Of a stretch of 43,417 nt of DNA, positions 8,029 through 17,214 are shown in pieces. Under the pieces are notes generated by a model. It made no database searches. It saw nothing but the letters and a program-made list of their open reading frames with translations, and was not told the origin of the DNA. Position numbers and translations under genes: made by a program. The number at the start of each line of letters is the position of its first letter. The stretch's first letter is position 1. The stretch spans positions 1 through 43,417 of the forward strand of contig MTND01000039.1 in NCBI GenBank assembly GCA_002010305.1, given 5' to 3'. Source of the DNA: Archaeoglobi archaeon JdFR-42. Lineage in GTDB: Archaea > Halobacteriota > Archaeoglobi > Archaeoglobales > JdFR-42.

Positions 8029-8463
8029 ATGATGAGACCACCATATCTTATCCTTATTGTTGTAATCTTATATGCATCTATACCGGTAGTTGCAGCCGGT
8101 GATCTCAGTATAGATGAGATGGTAGTCACGTATGACACTACCGGTATTACTTTGAAAATAACCTATGGGCTGAGTGGCCTTGATAAATTTTACATGATAT
8201 TTATTGGTGCGGATTCCGTAAAAGAGAAACTTCAGAACCTGTTCAGCGGGTTTGATGATATAGAGTTCATAGCCATCAACGACTCAGTGGCTGTAATCCG
8301 CCTGAATAACTGCATATCCGTAATCAACTCGTCATATGTTTTTACAGGTTATAATCTTGAAGAAAATGTTGGGAACATAACTCTTAAGTTCCCCAATGGC
8401 CTTTCTATAGATTACACAGATACAGACAGGATCCCTCCTGCTACATTCAGACTTGGTTACTGA
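8029..8463 (+). CDS. Small exported protein of unknown function
   Basis: The protein is 144 residues long from ATG 8029. This start was chosen because GGTGG at 8015-8019 directly abuts the earlier ATG 8020 but is 9 bp from this one. The N terminus is a clear signal peptide: MMRPPYLILIVVILYASIPVVAAG, with likely cleavage after VAA. The mature part is beta-rich with several N-x-S/T sequons (NDS, NSS, NIT) and no cysteine pair or known domain. I do not recognise the family. Its stop lies 17 bp inside the end of the oppositely oriented cDPG synthetase gene. It probably shares a transcript with the zinc-ribbon membrane protein. Confidence 0.7.
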   Translation: MMRPPYLILIVVILYASIPVVAAGDLSIDEMVVTYDTTGITLKITYGLSGLDKFYMIFIGADSVKEKLQNLFSGFDDIEFIAINDSVAVIRLNNCISVINSSYVFTGYNLEENVGNITLKFPNGLSIDYTDTDRIPPATFRLGY

Positions 8464-9787
8464 ATCTTTTCTCGGCTAGGTTTATTACATGTTTTATTGC
8501 TGATGTGAGGTCTGAAAAGTCCCCTTCAACCAGTTCTGGCTGATTGTCCATATATACCACTCTCTTATTGTGGGATAAGGCATACTCGGTAACCACATCT
8601 ACTGCAGCTCCTTTTAACTCAGTAATCACTGTGGTCGCTTTTTCTACATCTCTTCTGAGATCTTTCAGTAATAGTGGTCTGTTGGACAGATGTTCACTGG
8701 CACCAACTACTTGGCAGTCCCACTGACTCTCAAGGTGGGGGATTATGATTTCATCTAGTATATTCTGGCTTGCTGTAGATGCAACAAAGATTCTTTCTCC
8801 ATCGATGGATTCTACAGGTTTGGGTCTGAATACCGTGTAAACCTTAGGCACATCGGTAATCTCATTGAGAAGGCTTTTGATGACCTCTCTTTCCTCCTCC
8901 GGTATTAGGGAGTATTCCCACATGGTCACAAAAATAAGATCTGCCATCTTCAATCGGAAAGGACCGAAATACCTGTCAAAATACCATGTGGGCGAAAGAC
9001 CTCCGACGACTGTGATATATGAATCAGCTCTGACAGGTGGAATTGCTGCTCCGCTGCCTTCCACAAGAACATGGCTACAATCTAGGTTATTCACCACTTC
9101 AGCTCCTGCCAGAACATTGGAATATCCAACTTTTCCAGCCAGTCCCCCTCCACATCTCCGGCAACCCACTGTGGTAATCCTGGAAACCAGTGCATCTTCC
9201 CAGTGATCTGAAGCGGCATGTTTACCGCTGTGAGCTTCTTCCAGCAATTTCTGAGGGGTAAGATTGATATCTGTTATGACCTCAGGTTCAGGAGGCCCTC
9301 CACGACCCATAGTCAAGACAACTGGTTCAAGCCCTATCTCTTTTATTCTCCTTGCAATAAATGCTGATGCAGCCGTTTTCCCCACTCTTTTTCCTGTACC
9401 TATGATTCCCACAGAAGGTTTTCTCAAAATCTTGACGAGGTTAAGGGGTTTAAAATGGAAATCAGATCCAAGGTATTCTATATCCCGAGATATGAGCTCG
9501 CATGCCAGTCGAAAACGTATCTCGTAATCTACTACAGGTTCATCGCTGAGGTCGATGGCTACATCGGGTCCAAATCTGTCGAGGGCTTCATGGATGTTTT
9601 TCTCTTTATCTCCAAATACTACAGGAAGGTTAAGAACCCTTTCAACATCTTCTATCTGTCCTATTTTTTCTGTACCGCCCAGAAAATATACGCCAGATAT
9701 GTTGTATTTTTCAGAAAGAGCTTCTATGGCAGCTTTAGTAACTGGGAGGTAGTGTTCACCATCCACCAGAACGAGAGCTCTCTTCAT
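8447..9787 (-). CDS. cpgS: Cyclic 2,3-diphosphoglycerate synthetase
   Basis: The enzyme closes 2,3-diphosphoglycerate into cyclic 2,3-diphosphoglycerate (cDPG) using ATP; cDPG is an archaeal solute and phosphate store in methanogens. The 446-residue protein begins MKRALVLVDGEHYLPVT, as known cDPG synthetases do. It has a P-loop GTGKRVGKT at about 131-139, then MGRGGPPEPEV (about 160-170) and the cysteine-bearing TTVGCRRCGGG segment. Length fits the family. It diverges from 2-phosphoglycerate kinase, the preceding enzyme of the path, across about 90 bp. GGTGAGGAG sits directly before the ATG. This is a confident call. Confidence 0.93.
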   Translation of the reverse strand: MKRALVLVDGEHYLPVTKAAIEALSEKYNISGVYFLGGTEKIGQIEDVERVLNLPVVFGDKEKNIHEALDRFGPDVAIDLSDEPVVDYEIRFRLACELISRDIEYLGSDFHFKPLNLVKILRKPSVGIIGTGKRVGKTAASAFIARRIKEIGLEPVVLTMGRGGPPEPEVITDINLTPQKLLEEAHSGKHAASDHWEDALVSRITTVGCRRCGGGLAGKVGYSNVLAGAEVVNNLDCSHVLVEGSGAAIPPVRADSYITVVGGLSPTWYFDRYFGPFRLKMADLIFVTMWEYSLIPEEEREVIKSLLNEITDVPKVYTVFRPKPVESIDGERIFVASTASQNILDEIIIPHLESQWDCQVVGASEHLSNRPLLLKDLRRDVEKATTVITELKGAAVDVVTEYALSHNKRVVYMDNQPELVEGDFSDLTSAIKHVINLAEKRFSNQV

Positions 9788-9850
9788 CTCCTCACCCTAA
9801 AGGTTTTATTTTATGGAAAGGATTTACAGATGGGCAAAATTAAGAAGCAA

Positions 9851-9860
9851 TTAATATAAA
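9851..9860 (+). promoter_or_regulatory. Candidate box A for 2-phosphoglycerate kinase
   Basis: TTAATATAAA is centred about 24 bp before ATG 9879 and only 14 bp before the alternative GTG 9870. It favours 9879 as the start of a leaderless message. Confidence 0.45.
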
Positions 9861-9878
9861 ACCTTGCTGGTGTTGGAC

Positions 9879-10790
9879 ATGGAGAGAGATATTCTCGTGG
9901 AAAAGGAAGAATATACCATGCCGTATTCCAGGGGAATCCTTGCCAATTCTCTGACAAGAGCTGGAATGGATCATGATGAAGCATACAGATTAGCCCAATC
10001 CATTAAAAATCAGTTAATAGATGAAAAGAAGTATGTTATTCATGCTGATGAGCTCAAAGAAATAGTCTATTCCAGAATTAAAAAATTTGATGAAAATGTC
10101 GCCAAAAGATATTTTTTCTGGGAATTTACTTATCGACGGAGACATCCAATAATAATCCTTATCGGTGGAGCTTCAGGAGTTGGCAGTTCGACTCTTGCCT
10201 TTACGGTAGCTCAATGGTTAGGAATCAGCAATGTCATAGGAACCGACATCTTAAGGGAAGTATTGCGGAAAGTGATATCCAAAGAACTCATTCCTGCAAT
10301 TCATAAATCAAGCTTTAATGCATGGCAGGCCATGAAGGTAGCACCGAGAGAATATGACAGGGTCATTTACGGATTTGTCAATCAAGTGTCTCACATATCA
10401 GTGGCCATTGAAGCAGTTCTCGATAGGGCAGTCAGGGAAGGTATAAATGTGGTTGTAGAGGGCACCCATATAGTTCCGGGCTACATAGATGAGAAATATC
10501 TGAAAAATAACTTCACTCACTGCTTTATCCTGAAACTGGAAGACGAGGAGATTCATAAGCAGAGATTCTTTGCACGGGCAAACGAAACTCAAACGAGACG
10601 ATCTGCAGAATACTACATCAGGCATTTTACCGCTATACGGAAAATTCATGATTTTATTGTGGATAATGCCATCAAGAATGAAATCCCGGTGTTTGAGAAC
10701 TTTAATTTCGAGAATACAGCAAGGTGTATAATGAGATACGTGATAGAGAAACAGTCTAGGTATGTAGAACAGGAGATGGAAGATAAATGA
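9879..10790 (+). CDS. pgk2: 2-Phosphoglycerate kinase
   Basis: This enzyme phosphorylates 2-phosphoglycerate to 2,3-diphosphoglycerate, the substrate of cDPG synthetase encoded across the divergent promoter. The N-terminal 90 residues resemble an ATP-cone (MPYSRGILANSL, AYRLAQSI, DELKEIVYSRI). The kinase domain follows with P-loop GGASGVGSST (about 96-105) and VIGTDILREV. A VVEGTHIVPGY segment (about 190-200) and an Arg-rich lid (ETQTRRSAEYY) complete the P-loop kinase pattern. ATG 9879 is chosen over TTG 9864 and GTG 9870 from the position of the TATA box. The stop overlaps the next gene by 4 bp. The protein has 303 residues, normal for the family. Confidence 0.92.
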   Translation: MERDILVEKEEYTMPYSRGILANSLTRAGMDHDEAYRLAQSIKNQLIDEKKYVIHADELKEIVYSRIKKFDENVAKRYFFWEFTYRRRHPIIILIGGASGVGSSTLAFTVAQWLGISNVIGTDILREVLRKVISKELIPAIHKSSFNAWQAMKVAPREYDRVIYGFVNQVSHISVAIEAVLDRAVREGINVVVEGTHIVPGYIDEKYLKNNFTHCFILKLEDEEIHKQRFFARANETQTRRSAEYYIRHFTAIRKIHDFIVDNAIKNEIPVFENFNFENTARCIMRYVIEKQSRYVEQEMEDK

Positions 10791-11533
10791 GGATAGTCCA
10801 CATATCAGATACCCACGTAGGAGCACCTGAATTCAGGAGTGAACTATTTACTGAATGCATAAAAGAAGTTAATGAGCTCTCGCCAGATTTTGTGGTTCAT
10901 ACAGGCGATTTGACCAATGATGGATACAGATATCAATTTGAGGATGCATATGATTTTCTTGACAAAATAGAAACTGAGATCTTTATAGTCCCGGGAAACC
11001 ATGATGCTAGGAATGTAGGATATCTGCATTTTGAAGAGATTTTTGGAGCGAGATATACGGTATTCAAAGATCGAGACCTGCTCCTCGTTGGTGTTGATAC
11101 CAGTGAACCAGATTTAGAAGATGGCCATCTTGGAAGGGAGAGGCAAATATGGTTGGAAAATGTTTTTAAAGGCTTTGATGGCTTTAAAATATTCCTCCTC
11201 CATCACCATCTTGTTTCAGTTCCGTTTTCTGGTAGAGAAAGGGGAGTTCTGTATGACGCTGGTGAAGTTCTCAAAATATTAACTGACTGCAATGTGGATT
11301 TGGTGTTATCGGGACATAAGCATGTCCCAAATGCCTGGAGACTGGAAAATATGTTCATTATAAATGCAGGTACTGCATCTTCACTGCGTCTCAGAGGGCT
11401 TATAACTCCCTGCTACAATATTATCGATATAGAGGAAGGAGAGATAAAAGCAACTCTGAAATTTGTTGGAGGAGCTCTCAGAGATCTGCTGGGTGATAGA
11501 GCCAGGATACGGGGTCTGGGACTTCAATATTGA
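10787..11533 (+). CDS. Calcineurin-like metallophosphoesterase
   Basis: The 248-residue protein carries all metal-binding motifs of the superfamily: DTH at residues 8-10, GDLTND (about 41-46), GNHD (about 71-74), LLHHH (about 143-147) and GHKH (about 176-179). It lacks a signal peptide, so it is cytosolic. Its ATG overlaps the stop of the 2-phosphoglycerate kinase gene (ATGA), which implies translational coupling. Given that context, hydrolysis of cDPG, 2,3-DPG or another phosphate ester is a reasonable guess, but family members also act on cyclic nucleotides and DNA. The substrate is not shown by the sequence. Confidence 0.88.
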   Translation: MRIVHISDTHVGAPEFRSELFTECIKEVNELSPDFVVHTGDLTNDGYRYQFEDAYDFLDKIETEIFIVPGNHDARNVGYLHFEEIFGARYTVFKDRDLLLVGVDTSEPDLEDGHLGRERQIWLENVFKGFDGFKIFLLHHHLVSVPFSGRERGVLYDAGEVLKILTDCNVDLVLSGHKHVPNAWRLENMFIINAGTASSLRLRGLITPCYNIIDIEEGEIKATLKFVGGALRDLLGDRARIRGLGLQY

Positions 11534-11643
11534 GAGTGCATGAGTGGTTGATATGTATAGGGCTATGTGAATCAGAACAGACCCGTTCTTTTCAGCATAA
11601 TGATATCTGTTAACTGATGAGATAGCTGGAAAAAACGCTTAGG

Positions 11644-11651
11644 TTTTATAC
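11644..11651 (+). promoter_or_regulatory. Box A of the purSLQ operon
   Basis: TTTTATAC is centred 28 bp before ATG 11676 but only 7 bp before the in-frame ATG 11655. It therefore supports the downstream codon as the start of a leaderless purS message. Confidence 0.5.
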
Positions 11652-11675
11652 AAAATGTCCTTATTGAATCATGAT

Positions 11676-11915
11676 ATGATAGCTCATGTGTATATCGAAC
11701 TGAAAAAGGGTGTTGCTGATCCAGAAGGAGAGAACACCAAGAAAGCGCTCCAGTTGCTGGGTTTTGATGGTGTAAGGGACGTCAGAACCATAAAGGTGTT
11801 CAGAATAGAGCTTGATGAACTGGATGAAGATCAGGGGAAGAGAAAGGTGGAAGAGATGTGTGAGAAACTCCTTGCTAACCCTGTGATACATAATTACAGA
11901 ATCGAGATAGGGTGA
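11676..11915 (+). CDS. purS: Phosphoribosylformylglycinamidine synthase subunit PurS
   Basis: PurS is the small subunit that bridges PurL and PurQ and helps ammonia channelling in step 4 of purine synthesis. The 79-residue protein starts [18 protein letters not shown] and has the family segments [10 protein letters not shown] and [12 protein letters not shown]. The start at 11676 is chosen instead of 11655 because the TATA box position fits it and because known PurS proteins begin at this point. The stop TGA overlaps the PurL start codon by one base. The order purS-purL-purQ is the classic small-PurL arrangement. Confidence 0.93.
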   Translation: MIAHVYIELKKGVADPEGENTKKALQLLGFDGVRDVRTIKVFRIELDELDEDQGKRKVEEMCEKLLANPVIHNYRIEIG

Positions 11916-14266
11916 TGGAGTTGGATCCATCCGTTTATATCTCCAGAAATTTACCTTTTGAACTGTATGAAGTTGATATCCTCAATGCTTCTGATGAGCA
12001 ACTGGCTGTTATCAGCGATGAAATGGGTCTGGCCCTGAGTGTAGATGAGATGAGACGCATTAAGGAATATTTCAGGCAAAAGGGCAGAAATCCAACTGAC
12101 ATCGAGTTACAGGCCCTTGGTCAGGCGTGGAGTGAGCATTGCTGCTATAAAAGCTCCAAATATTTCCTGAAAAAATATCTTTTTGGGATTGAAGCCCCTC
12201 AGAATATCTTCGTTATTGAAGAGGATGCTGGCGTGGTAGAGTTTGATGAAGAACATGCTTATGTTGTGGCTTTAGAGTCCCATAACCATCCTTCAGCCAT
12301 AGAGCCATATGGAGGAGCTGCGACAGGTATTGGGGGTATCCTGAGAGATGTTGTGTGTATGGGTGCTCAGCCTGTAGCCCTTGTAGACCCCCTTTTCTTT
12401 GGACACCTTGACACACCATACGAGGCTTTACCCTCTGGTGTTAAACACCCTTTGTATCTGATGAATGGTGTTGTAGCCGGTATAAGAGATTATGGCAACC
12501 GTGTTGGCATCCCGACTGTTGCAGGAATGATCTTTTTCGACGAGGGATATACGGGAAACTGTTTAGTGAACGTGGGGTGTGTGGGGATAGCCAAAAAGAA
12601 TCACCTCATTCGTAGCAGAGTAGGCGGAGTAGGAGATGTATTCGTCCTTGTGGGTGGTAAAACTGGAAGAGATGGGATACATGGAGTTACTTTTGCTTCA
12701 ACTGAGTTGGATGAGAAATCAGAAGAGGAGTCCAGGGGGGCTGTTCAGCTTGGAAATCCAATTGTAAAGGAACCACTAATTCATGCCTGTCTTGAAGCCA
12801 ACGAAAAGGGTCTGCTAACTGGAATGAAGGATCTAGGGGGTGGAGGTCTTTCGTGTGTCATTGGAGAGATGGCCCTTGCAGGCGGGTTTGGAGCAGAAGT
12901 CCATTTAGAGAGAGTACCTCTGAAGGAGAAGGAAATAAAACCCTGGGAGATCTGGGTTTCAGAATCTCAGGAACGAATGATGCTCTCTGTTAGACCGGAA
13001 AACGTGGATGAAGTACTGTATATATTTGATAAATGGGACGTGGATGCAACGGTGATTGGAAAGGTAATTGATGAAAAAATTCTGAGAGTGTTTTATCAGG
13101 GCTACAAGATTTATGAGATGGATATCGAGTTCGTTACATCTGGTCCGGAATACTGTCGCCCGTACACAGTGGAGAAGAGAGAGATACAGACCAGTGTATT
13201 TGATGTTCCCGAGCCTGAGGATTATGAGGATATTTTCAGATCTATTCTAGCGCATCCAAATGTTGCCTCCAAAGAATTTGCCATACGCCAGTATGATCAT
13301 GAAGTGAGAGCCTCCACAGTCCTGAAGCCCTTGAACGGAATAGCTGGGTGGGAAAGCCATGGTGATGCGGCGGTGATAAAGCCACTGGAAGACTCATGGA
13401 AGGGATTGGCCATTACATCTGATGTGAATCCAGCCTACACAAAAATAGATCCCTTCTGGGGAACTGCTGTAGCCTTCGATGAGATGTGCAGAAACCTAGT
13501 GGCGGTCAATTCTGTTCCACACAGTTTTGCAGACTGTCTGAATTTTGGAAATCCAGAAAAGCCATTGAGGCTGGGAGATTTTCATGAGAGTGTCAGGGCC
13601 CTCGGATGGATGGCTAGAAATCTTGGCATTCCATGTGTATCTGGAAATGTGAGTTTTTACAATGAGACTCCTTATTCCTTTGTTCCTCCAACCCCTACGT
13701 TGATGGGAGTTGGAATGGTAGAAGATGTGAGAAAAGTCATTTCCATGGATTTGAAAAGACGAGGAACCGCATTGATTCTGATTAATGAAACTAGACCAGA
13801 GTTTGGAGGCAGCGTATACTCTTCAGTGAGAGGATTTGAAGATTCTAATGTTCCAAAATCTAGTCCAGAACATCTCAGGAAGAGTATTGAGACCATGCTA
13901 TCTCTGTTTAGCAATTTTAGAATCTTATCCTGCCATGATGTTGCCGAGGGTGGAGTGGCTGTAGCCCTTGGAGAGATGTGTATAGGTGGCCATATGGGCT
14001 GTGAGGTTGAAATTCGTGCTGAAAGAGCTGATATTGCCCTGTTCTCCGAATCAGCAACACGATGGATCGTTGAAGTGAAAGAAGAGGATTACACGGATGT
14101 GGTGGAATTTCTCAGGAAATCAGGACTTAAAGCTGGAGTTCTTGGTTTTACTGGTGGTAAGGATATGATACTCAGAGGAGCAAAGACTACAAAACCTCTG
14201 ATATATATGAACATCGATGAGGTGGATACAACTTGGCGAAATGGACTGTCGAGGTATATGGGGTGA
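11915..14266 (+). CDS. purL: Phosphoribosylformylglycinamidine synthase subunit PurL
   Basis: PurL is the ATP-dependent synthetase subunit converting FGAR to FGAM with ammonia from PurQ. The 783-residue protein has [15 protein letters not shown] near residues 67-81, then [20 protein letters not shown] (about 121-140) with the substrate and Mg contacts. DLGGGGLS (about 306) and the second-half repeats ([33 protein letters not shown]) follow. It is somewhat longer than the usual small PurL, mostly from an N-terminal extension and inserts. ATG 11915 is used; GTG 11912 directly before it is in frame. It overlaps purS by one base and is followed closely by purQ. Confidence 0.95.
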   Translation: MELDPSVYISRNLPFELYEVDILNASDEQLAVISDEMGLALSVDEMRRIKEYFRQKGRNPTDIELQALGQAWSEHCCYKSSKYFLKKYLFGIEAPQNIFVIEEDAGVVEFDEEHAYVVALESHNHPSAIEPYGGAATGIGGILRDVVCMGAQPVALVDPLFFGHLDTPYEALPSGVKHPLYLMNGVVAGIRDYGNRVGIPTVAGMIFFDEGYTGNCLVNVGCVGIAKKNHLIRSRVGGVGDVFVLVGGKTGRDGIHGVTFASTELDEKSEEESRGAVQLGNPIVKEPLIHACLEANEKGLLTGMKDLGGGGLSCVIGEMALAGGFGAEVHLERVPLKEKEIKPWEIWVSESQERMMLSVRPENVDEVLYIFDKWDVDATVIGKVIDEKILRVFYQGYKIYEMDIEFVTSGPEYCRPYTVEKREIQTSVFDVPEPEDYEDIFRSILAHPNVASKEFAIRQYDHEVRASTVLKPLNGIAGWESHGDAAVIKPLEDSWKGLAITSDVNPAYTKIDPFWGTAVAFDEMCRNLVAVNSVPHSFADCLNFGNPEKPLRLGDFHESVRALGWMARNLGIPCVSGNVSFYNETPYSFVPPTPTLMGVGMVEDVRKVISMDLKRRGTALILINETRPEFGGSVYSSVRGFEDSNVPKSSPEHLRKSIETMLSLFSNFRILSCHDVAEGGVAVALGEMCIGGHMGCEVEIRAERADIALFSESATRWIVEVKEEDYTDVVEFLRKSGLKAGVLGFTGGKDMILRGAKTTKPLIYMNIDEVDTTWRNGLSRYMG

Positions 14267-14270
14267 TGAT

Positions 14271-15092
14271 ATGGAGCGGGAGGATATTCGGGTGGCAGTT
14301 GTACGAATTGAAGGGACAAACTGTGAGAGAGAAACTGCTCTTGCCTTTAAAAGGCTCGAAGTTTTTGCAGAAGAAGTACACCTGAAACAGTTTTACTCGG
14401 ATATGATCCGGGATGAGGATAAGCGCTCCCTTCATGACTATCATGCGGTGGTGTTTCCGGGTGGTTTCTCTGCAGGAGACTATATCAGGGCAGGGGCAAT
14501 TTTTTCAGCAAGGGTGAGAAGTGTTCTCAGAAAAGATCTCAAAAAGTTTATAGGAGAAGGGTGGCCGGTCCTTGGAATATGCAATGGATTTCAGGTTTTG
14601 GTGGAGCTTGGAGCTTTACCTGCTTTTGATGGTATATCAGAAAAACCTGAAATGGCTCTTGGTATTAATGATTCCAGTAGGTTCGAATGTAGACCTACCT
14701 TCTTGAAAGTTGAAAATCAGAAAATCCTTTTCACAAGGAATTTAGGAAAGAATGTGGTAATGTTCCCATCTGCTCATGCCGAAGGTAAGGTCATTTTTCC
14801 ATCTGGCAGGGAGGAGGAATATATAGAACGGTTAAAAGAAAACAACCAGATAGTCTTCAGATATGTGGACAGAAATGGTGATTATGCAGGATATCCGTGG
14901 AACCCAAATGGAAGTATTTACAATATTGCCGGAATATGCAATCCTGAGGGTAATGTTCTTGGCCTCATGCCTCATCCTGAACGAGCGTTCCATCCCGTAT
15001 CCCATCCTGAATGGACTCGAAACCAGCAAAAAGATGGAGACGGAAAAGGTTTTTTTGAAGGAATTGTAAGTTATCTTGAAAAAAAGGTTTGA
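14271..15092 (+). CDS. purQ: Phosphoribosylformylglycinamidine synthase subunit PurQ (glutaminase)
   Basis: PurQ releases ammonia from glutamine for PurL. The class I glutamine amidotransferase motifs are clear: FPGGFSAGDYIRAG (about residues 62-75), LGICNGFQVLVELG with the nucleophile Cys (about 102), and the His-Glu pair in MPHPERAFHP. The protein is 273 residues, in the longer range for the family. The start is set at ATG 14271, which lies 4 bp after the PurL stop and gives MEREDIRVAVVRIEGTNCE; an upstream in-frame Met at 14217 would lie deep inside purL. Confidence 0.95.
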   Translation: MEREDIRVAVVRIEGTNCERETALAFKRLEVFAEEVHLKQFYSDMIRDEDKRSLHDYHAVVFPGGFSAGDYIRAGAIFSARVRSVLRKDLKKFIGEGWPVLGICNGFQVLVELGALPAFDGISEKPEMALGINDSSRFECRPTFLKVENQKILFTRNLGKNVVMFPSAHAEGKVIFPSGREEEYIERLKENNQIVFRYVDRNGDYAGYPWNPNGSIYNIAGICNPEGNVLGLMPHPERAFHPVSHPEWTRNQQKDGDGKGFFEGIVSYLEKKV

Positions 15093-15102
15093 GGTCAGAA
15101 TG

Positions 15103-15357
15103 ATGAACAGGGAATTCAGAGATGAGTTACTCAGGGATTTGACTGAGTTGATGGAGGATTTAACACGAATAGAGTCTCTGCTCAAGACGTTCGAGAAGAA
15201 ATACGGCATGTCCAGTGAAGAATTTGCCGAAAAATTTGATAAAATGGAACTCAAACCAGAGCGGGATTTTATTAGCTGGCATGCTCATTACCTGGGATAT
15301 AAAGGCCTGTTGAAACGTAGAGATGAGTTATTTGAAAAGCTGGGGTTGAAATTTTGA
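15103..15357 (+). CDS. Small helical protein of unknown function
   Basis: The protein is 84 residues long, with the start set 7 bp after GAGGT (15091-15095); ATG 15100 is an alternative. It looks fully helical: a long acidic and leucine-rich first helix (RDELLRDLTELMEDLTRIES), then EKKYGMSSEEFAEKFDKMEL, and a C-terminal DFISWHAHYLGYKGLL. The KYGMSSEEF-type segment resembles small archaeal proteins found beside toxin-like genes, but no toxin partner is evident here. The gene starts 10 bp after purQ and may be read from the purSLQ promoter. It is followed directly by a strong hairpin and operator-like repeats. Confidence 0.6.
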   Translation: MNREFRDELLRDLTELMEDLTRIESLLKTFEKKYGMSSEEFAEKFDKMELKPERDFISWHAHYLGYKGLLKRRDELFEKLGLKF

Positions 15358-15359
15358 GT

Positions 15360-15412
15360 ATTGTAAAGCAAGGCTTTACAATTTGCGAGTCTGTGATTTA
15401 CAATATTGTGTA
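15360..15412. repeat. Hairpin and TTTACAAT half-site cluster before the DUF429 gene
   Basis: ATTGTAAAGC (15360-15369) and GCTTTACAAT (15373-15382) form a perfect 10-bp stem with loop AAG. TTTACAAT recurs at 15397-15404, followed head to head by the near match ATTGTGTA (15405-15412). Thus four half-sites lie in 53 bp between the small helical gene and ATG 15428. They could be a repressor operator or a transcript end for the purine operon. Confidence 0.5.
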
Positions 15413-15427
15413 TATTCTTTCGGAGAT

Positions 15428-15952
15428 ATGCTATTCTGCGGTATAGATGTTGGAAAACGATGTTATGGAGCAATATTGGGAAAAAATCTTCTTTATACTG
15501 GTGAACTTGAAAGAGCATTAGGATATGATTTCCAGATGGCAGGCATTGATGCACCCCTTACCATTTCTAAAAAATTCAGGGACTGTGATAGAGAACTGCT
15601 TAACATGGGAATAAAGCTACTGCCACCTGGATGGAAAGGAATGAGAGAGATCTCAGAAATGGGGATCAGAATAGCAGAAGATTTGAGGAAAAAAGGAGTT
15701 GAGGTATATGAGGTATATCCTTATGCCACAAGGAAGATTCTGTCAATCGCACCAAATGCCAGCAAGACAACAGAAGAAGGGAAAAGAGCGATTGAAGAAG
15801 ACCTGAAAAGATTTGTTGACATGCCTGATGGGTTAACACACCATGAACTGGATGCAGTGATTGCTGCTCTGACCATCAAACTCCTGAAGGAAGGAAAAGC
15901 AAGGCTTGTCGGAAAGAGATGTTCAATTGTGATTCCTGTTTCACCTCCCTGA
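15428..15952 (+). CDS. DUF429 family protein (predicted RNase H-fold nuclease)
   Basis: The 174-residue protein starts MLFCGIDVGKRC, where the early Asp in a GIDVG strand is typical of RNase H-like folds. It continues with AGIDAPLTI (about 41-49), PPGWKGMREIS, YEVYPYATRKIL and a late HHELDAVIAALT segment with the last acidic residues. This is the pattern of DUF429, predicted nucleases of unproven activity. ATG 15428 is chosen because it begins the conserved strand and has CGGAGA 4 bp upstream; an earlier in-frame TTG at 15383 lies in the hairpin region. It faces aroC tail to tail across a 170-bp gap. Confidence 0.8.
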   Translation: MLFCGIDVGKRCYGAILGKNLLYTGELERALGYDFQMAGIDAPLTISKKFRDCDRELLNMGIKLLPPGWKGMREISEMGIRIAEDLRKKGVEVYEVYPYATRKILSIAPNASKTTEEGKRAIEEDLKRFVDMPDGLTHHELDAVIAALTIKLLKEGKARLVGKRCSIVIPVSPP

Positions 15953-16122
15953 AGGATGCCATCAACAGATTTTTTATGTTGCAGGTTAGTGACATAGGAT
16001 GTGTGACCAAAAAAGTGTGTAAAACCCCGGTTATTTTGTCAAAAGGATATCTGGACGTCTCATAAAAATTCGTAGGTTTAGTCAGAACTTCAAAACTTAT
16101 GGGAGGGTTTGTGAAATAACCA

Positions 16123-17214
16123 TTATTTGTCTATAAAACTTCTGGGTATCAATCCCTGCATCATCATACTATCCACCATTACCATGGCAGCCATTGCCTC
16201 CAGCACCGGAATTATTCTCGGAACTATACAGGGATCATGTCTCCCTTGTACAATGATCTCCTCATCCTCGCCTGTTTTTATATTGATTGTTCGCTGAGGC
16301 TTTGATACAGAAGGAGTAGGCTTTATAGCAACTCTGATTACTATATCCTGTCCTGTTGAGATGCCCCCCAGAATACCTCCAGCATTATTGCTTACAAAAG
16401 TTGGTCTCTCATTCTCCATTTTAATGGGATCATTTGCCTCACTGCCCTTCATTCGGGATATATGAAATCCTGCACCAAACTCAACAGCTTTCACCGCGCC
16501 AACACTCATAATGGCCTGGGATAGATAAGCATCCAGTTTAAGGAATACAGGCTCTCCCAGTCCAGCAGGGGGATTATGGATGATGATTTCAGCTATTCCT
16601 CCAACACTATCTCCTTCTTCCTTGACTTCAAGAATTTTTTCAACCATGGCTGCTGAAGCTTTTATATCTGCACATAATACCGGATTCTTATCTCTGTTCT
16701 CCTTTATCCTTTCAAGAGGCACCTCCTCAGCTTTAATACCCGCTACTTCAATGGTGTGCCCAATCACCTCAACACCAAATTTCCTAAGAATTTTCTTTGC
16801 TATGGCCCCTGCAGCAACTCTTGCAGCAGTCTCTCTGGCTGAACTTCTTCCTCCCCCCCTCCAGTCCCGTATCTTGAATTTTTCCCAGTATGTGAGGTCT
16901 GCATGACCTGGCCTTACGAGATGCCGTATCGCCCCATAAGGTGTAGAATTAACATCTCTGTTCCATATCAGCATGCTGATAGGTGTCCCCAGAGTAATGT
17001 CATCCAGCACCCCAGAAAGAATTTGAACTTCATCTTTTTCTTTTCTCTTAGTGGACACTTCACTGAATCCAGGTCTTCGTCTGTTCAATTCCTTCTGTAT
17101 GTCCTCTTCCTTGAGTTCCAGTCCTGCCGGACATCCATCTACCACTGAGCCAATTGCTTTTCCATGGCTCTCTCCCCATGTTGTCATCCGAAACAACCTT
17201 CCAAAGGTGTTCAA
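16123..17214 (-). CDS. aroC: Chorismate synthase
   Basis: The enzyme makes chorismate from 5-enolpyruvylshikimate 3-phosphate using reduced FMN, the last step of the shikimate path. The start is TTG 17214, giving MNTFGRLFRMTTWGESHGKA, which is how the family begins. GGAGGT lies 6 bp before it, and the TTG overlaps the aroA stop as TTGA. Signatures include TWGESHG, the RPGHAD motif, GGGRSSARETAARVAAGA (about residues 121-138), and a C-terminal GRHDPCIVPRIIPVLEAM. The protein has 363 residues, normal for the family. A longer reading from ATG 17286 would sit inside aroA and is rejected. Confidence 0.96.
   Translation of the reverse strand: MNTFGRLFRMTTWGESHGKAIGSVVDGCPAGLELKEEDIQKELNRRRPGFSEVSTKRKEKDEVQILSGVLDDITLGTPISMLIWNRDVNSTPYGAIRHLVRPGHADLTYWEKFKIRDWRGGGRSSARETAARVAAGAIAKKILRKFGVEVIGHTIEVAGIKAEEVPLERIKENRDKNPVLCADIKASAAMVEKILEVKEEGDSVGGIAEIIIHNPPAGLGEPVFLKLDAYLSQAIMSVGAVKAVEFGAGFHISRMKGSEANDPIKMENERPTFVSNNAGGILGGISTGQDIVIRVAIKPTPSVSKPQRTINIKTGEDEEIIVQGRHDPCIVPRIIPVLEAMAAMVMVDSMMMQGLIPRSFIDK

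Noticed and set aside
15383-15427. N-terminal extension of the DUF429 protein from a TTG at 15383
   Set aside because: The extra residues overlap the repeat cluster, have no SD site, and lie before the conserved first strand of the fold.
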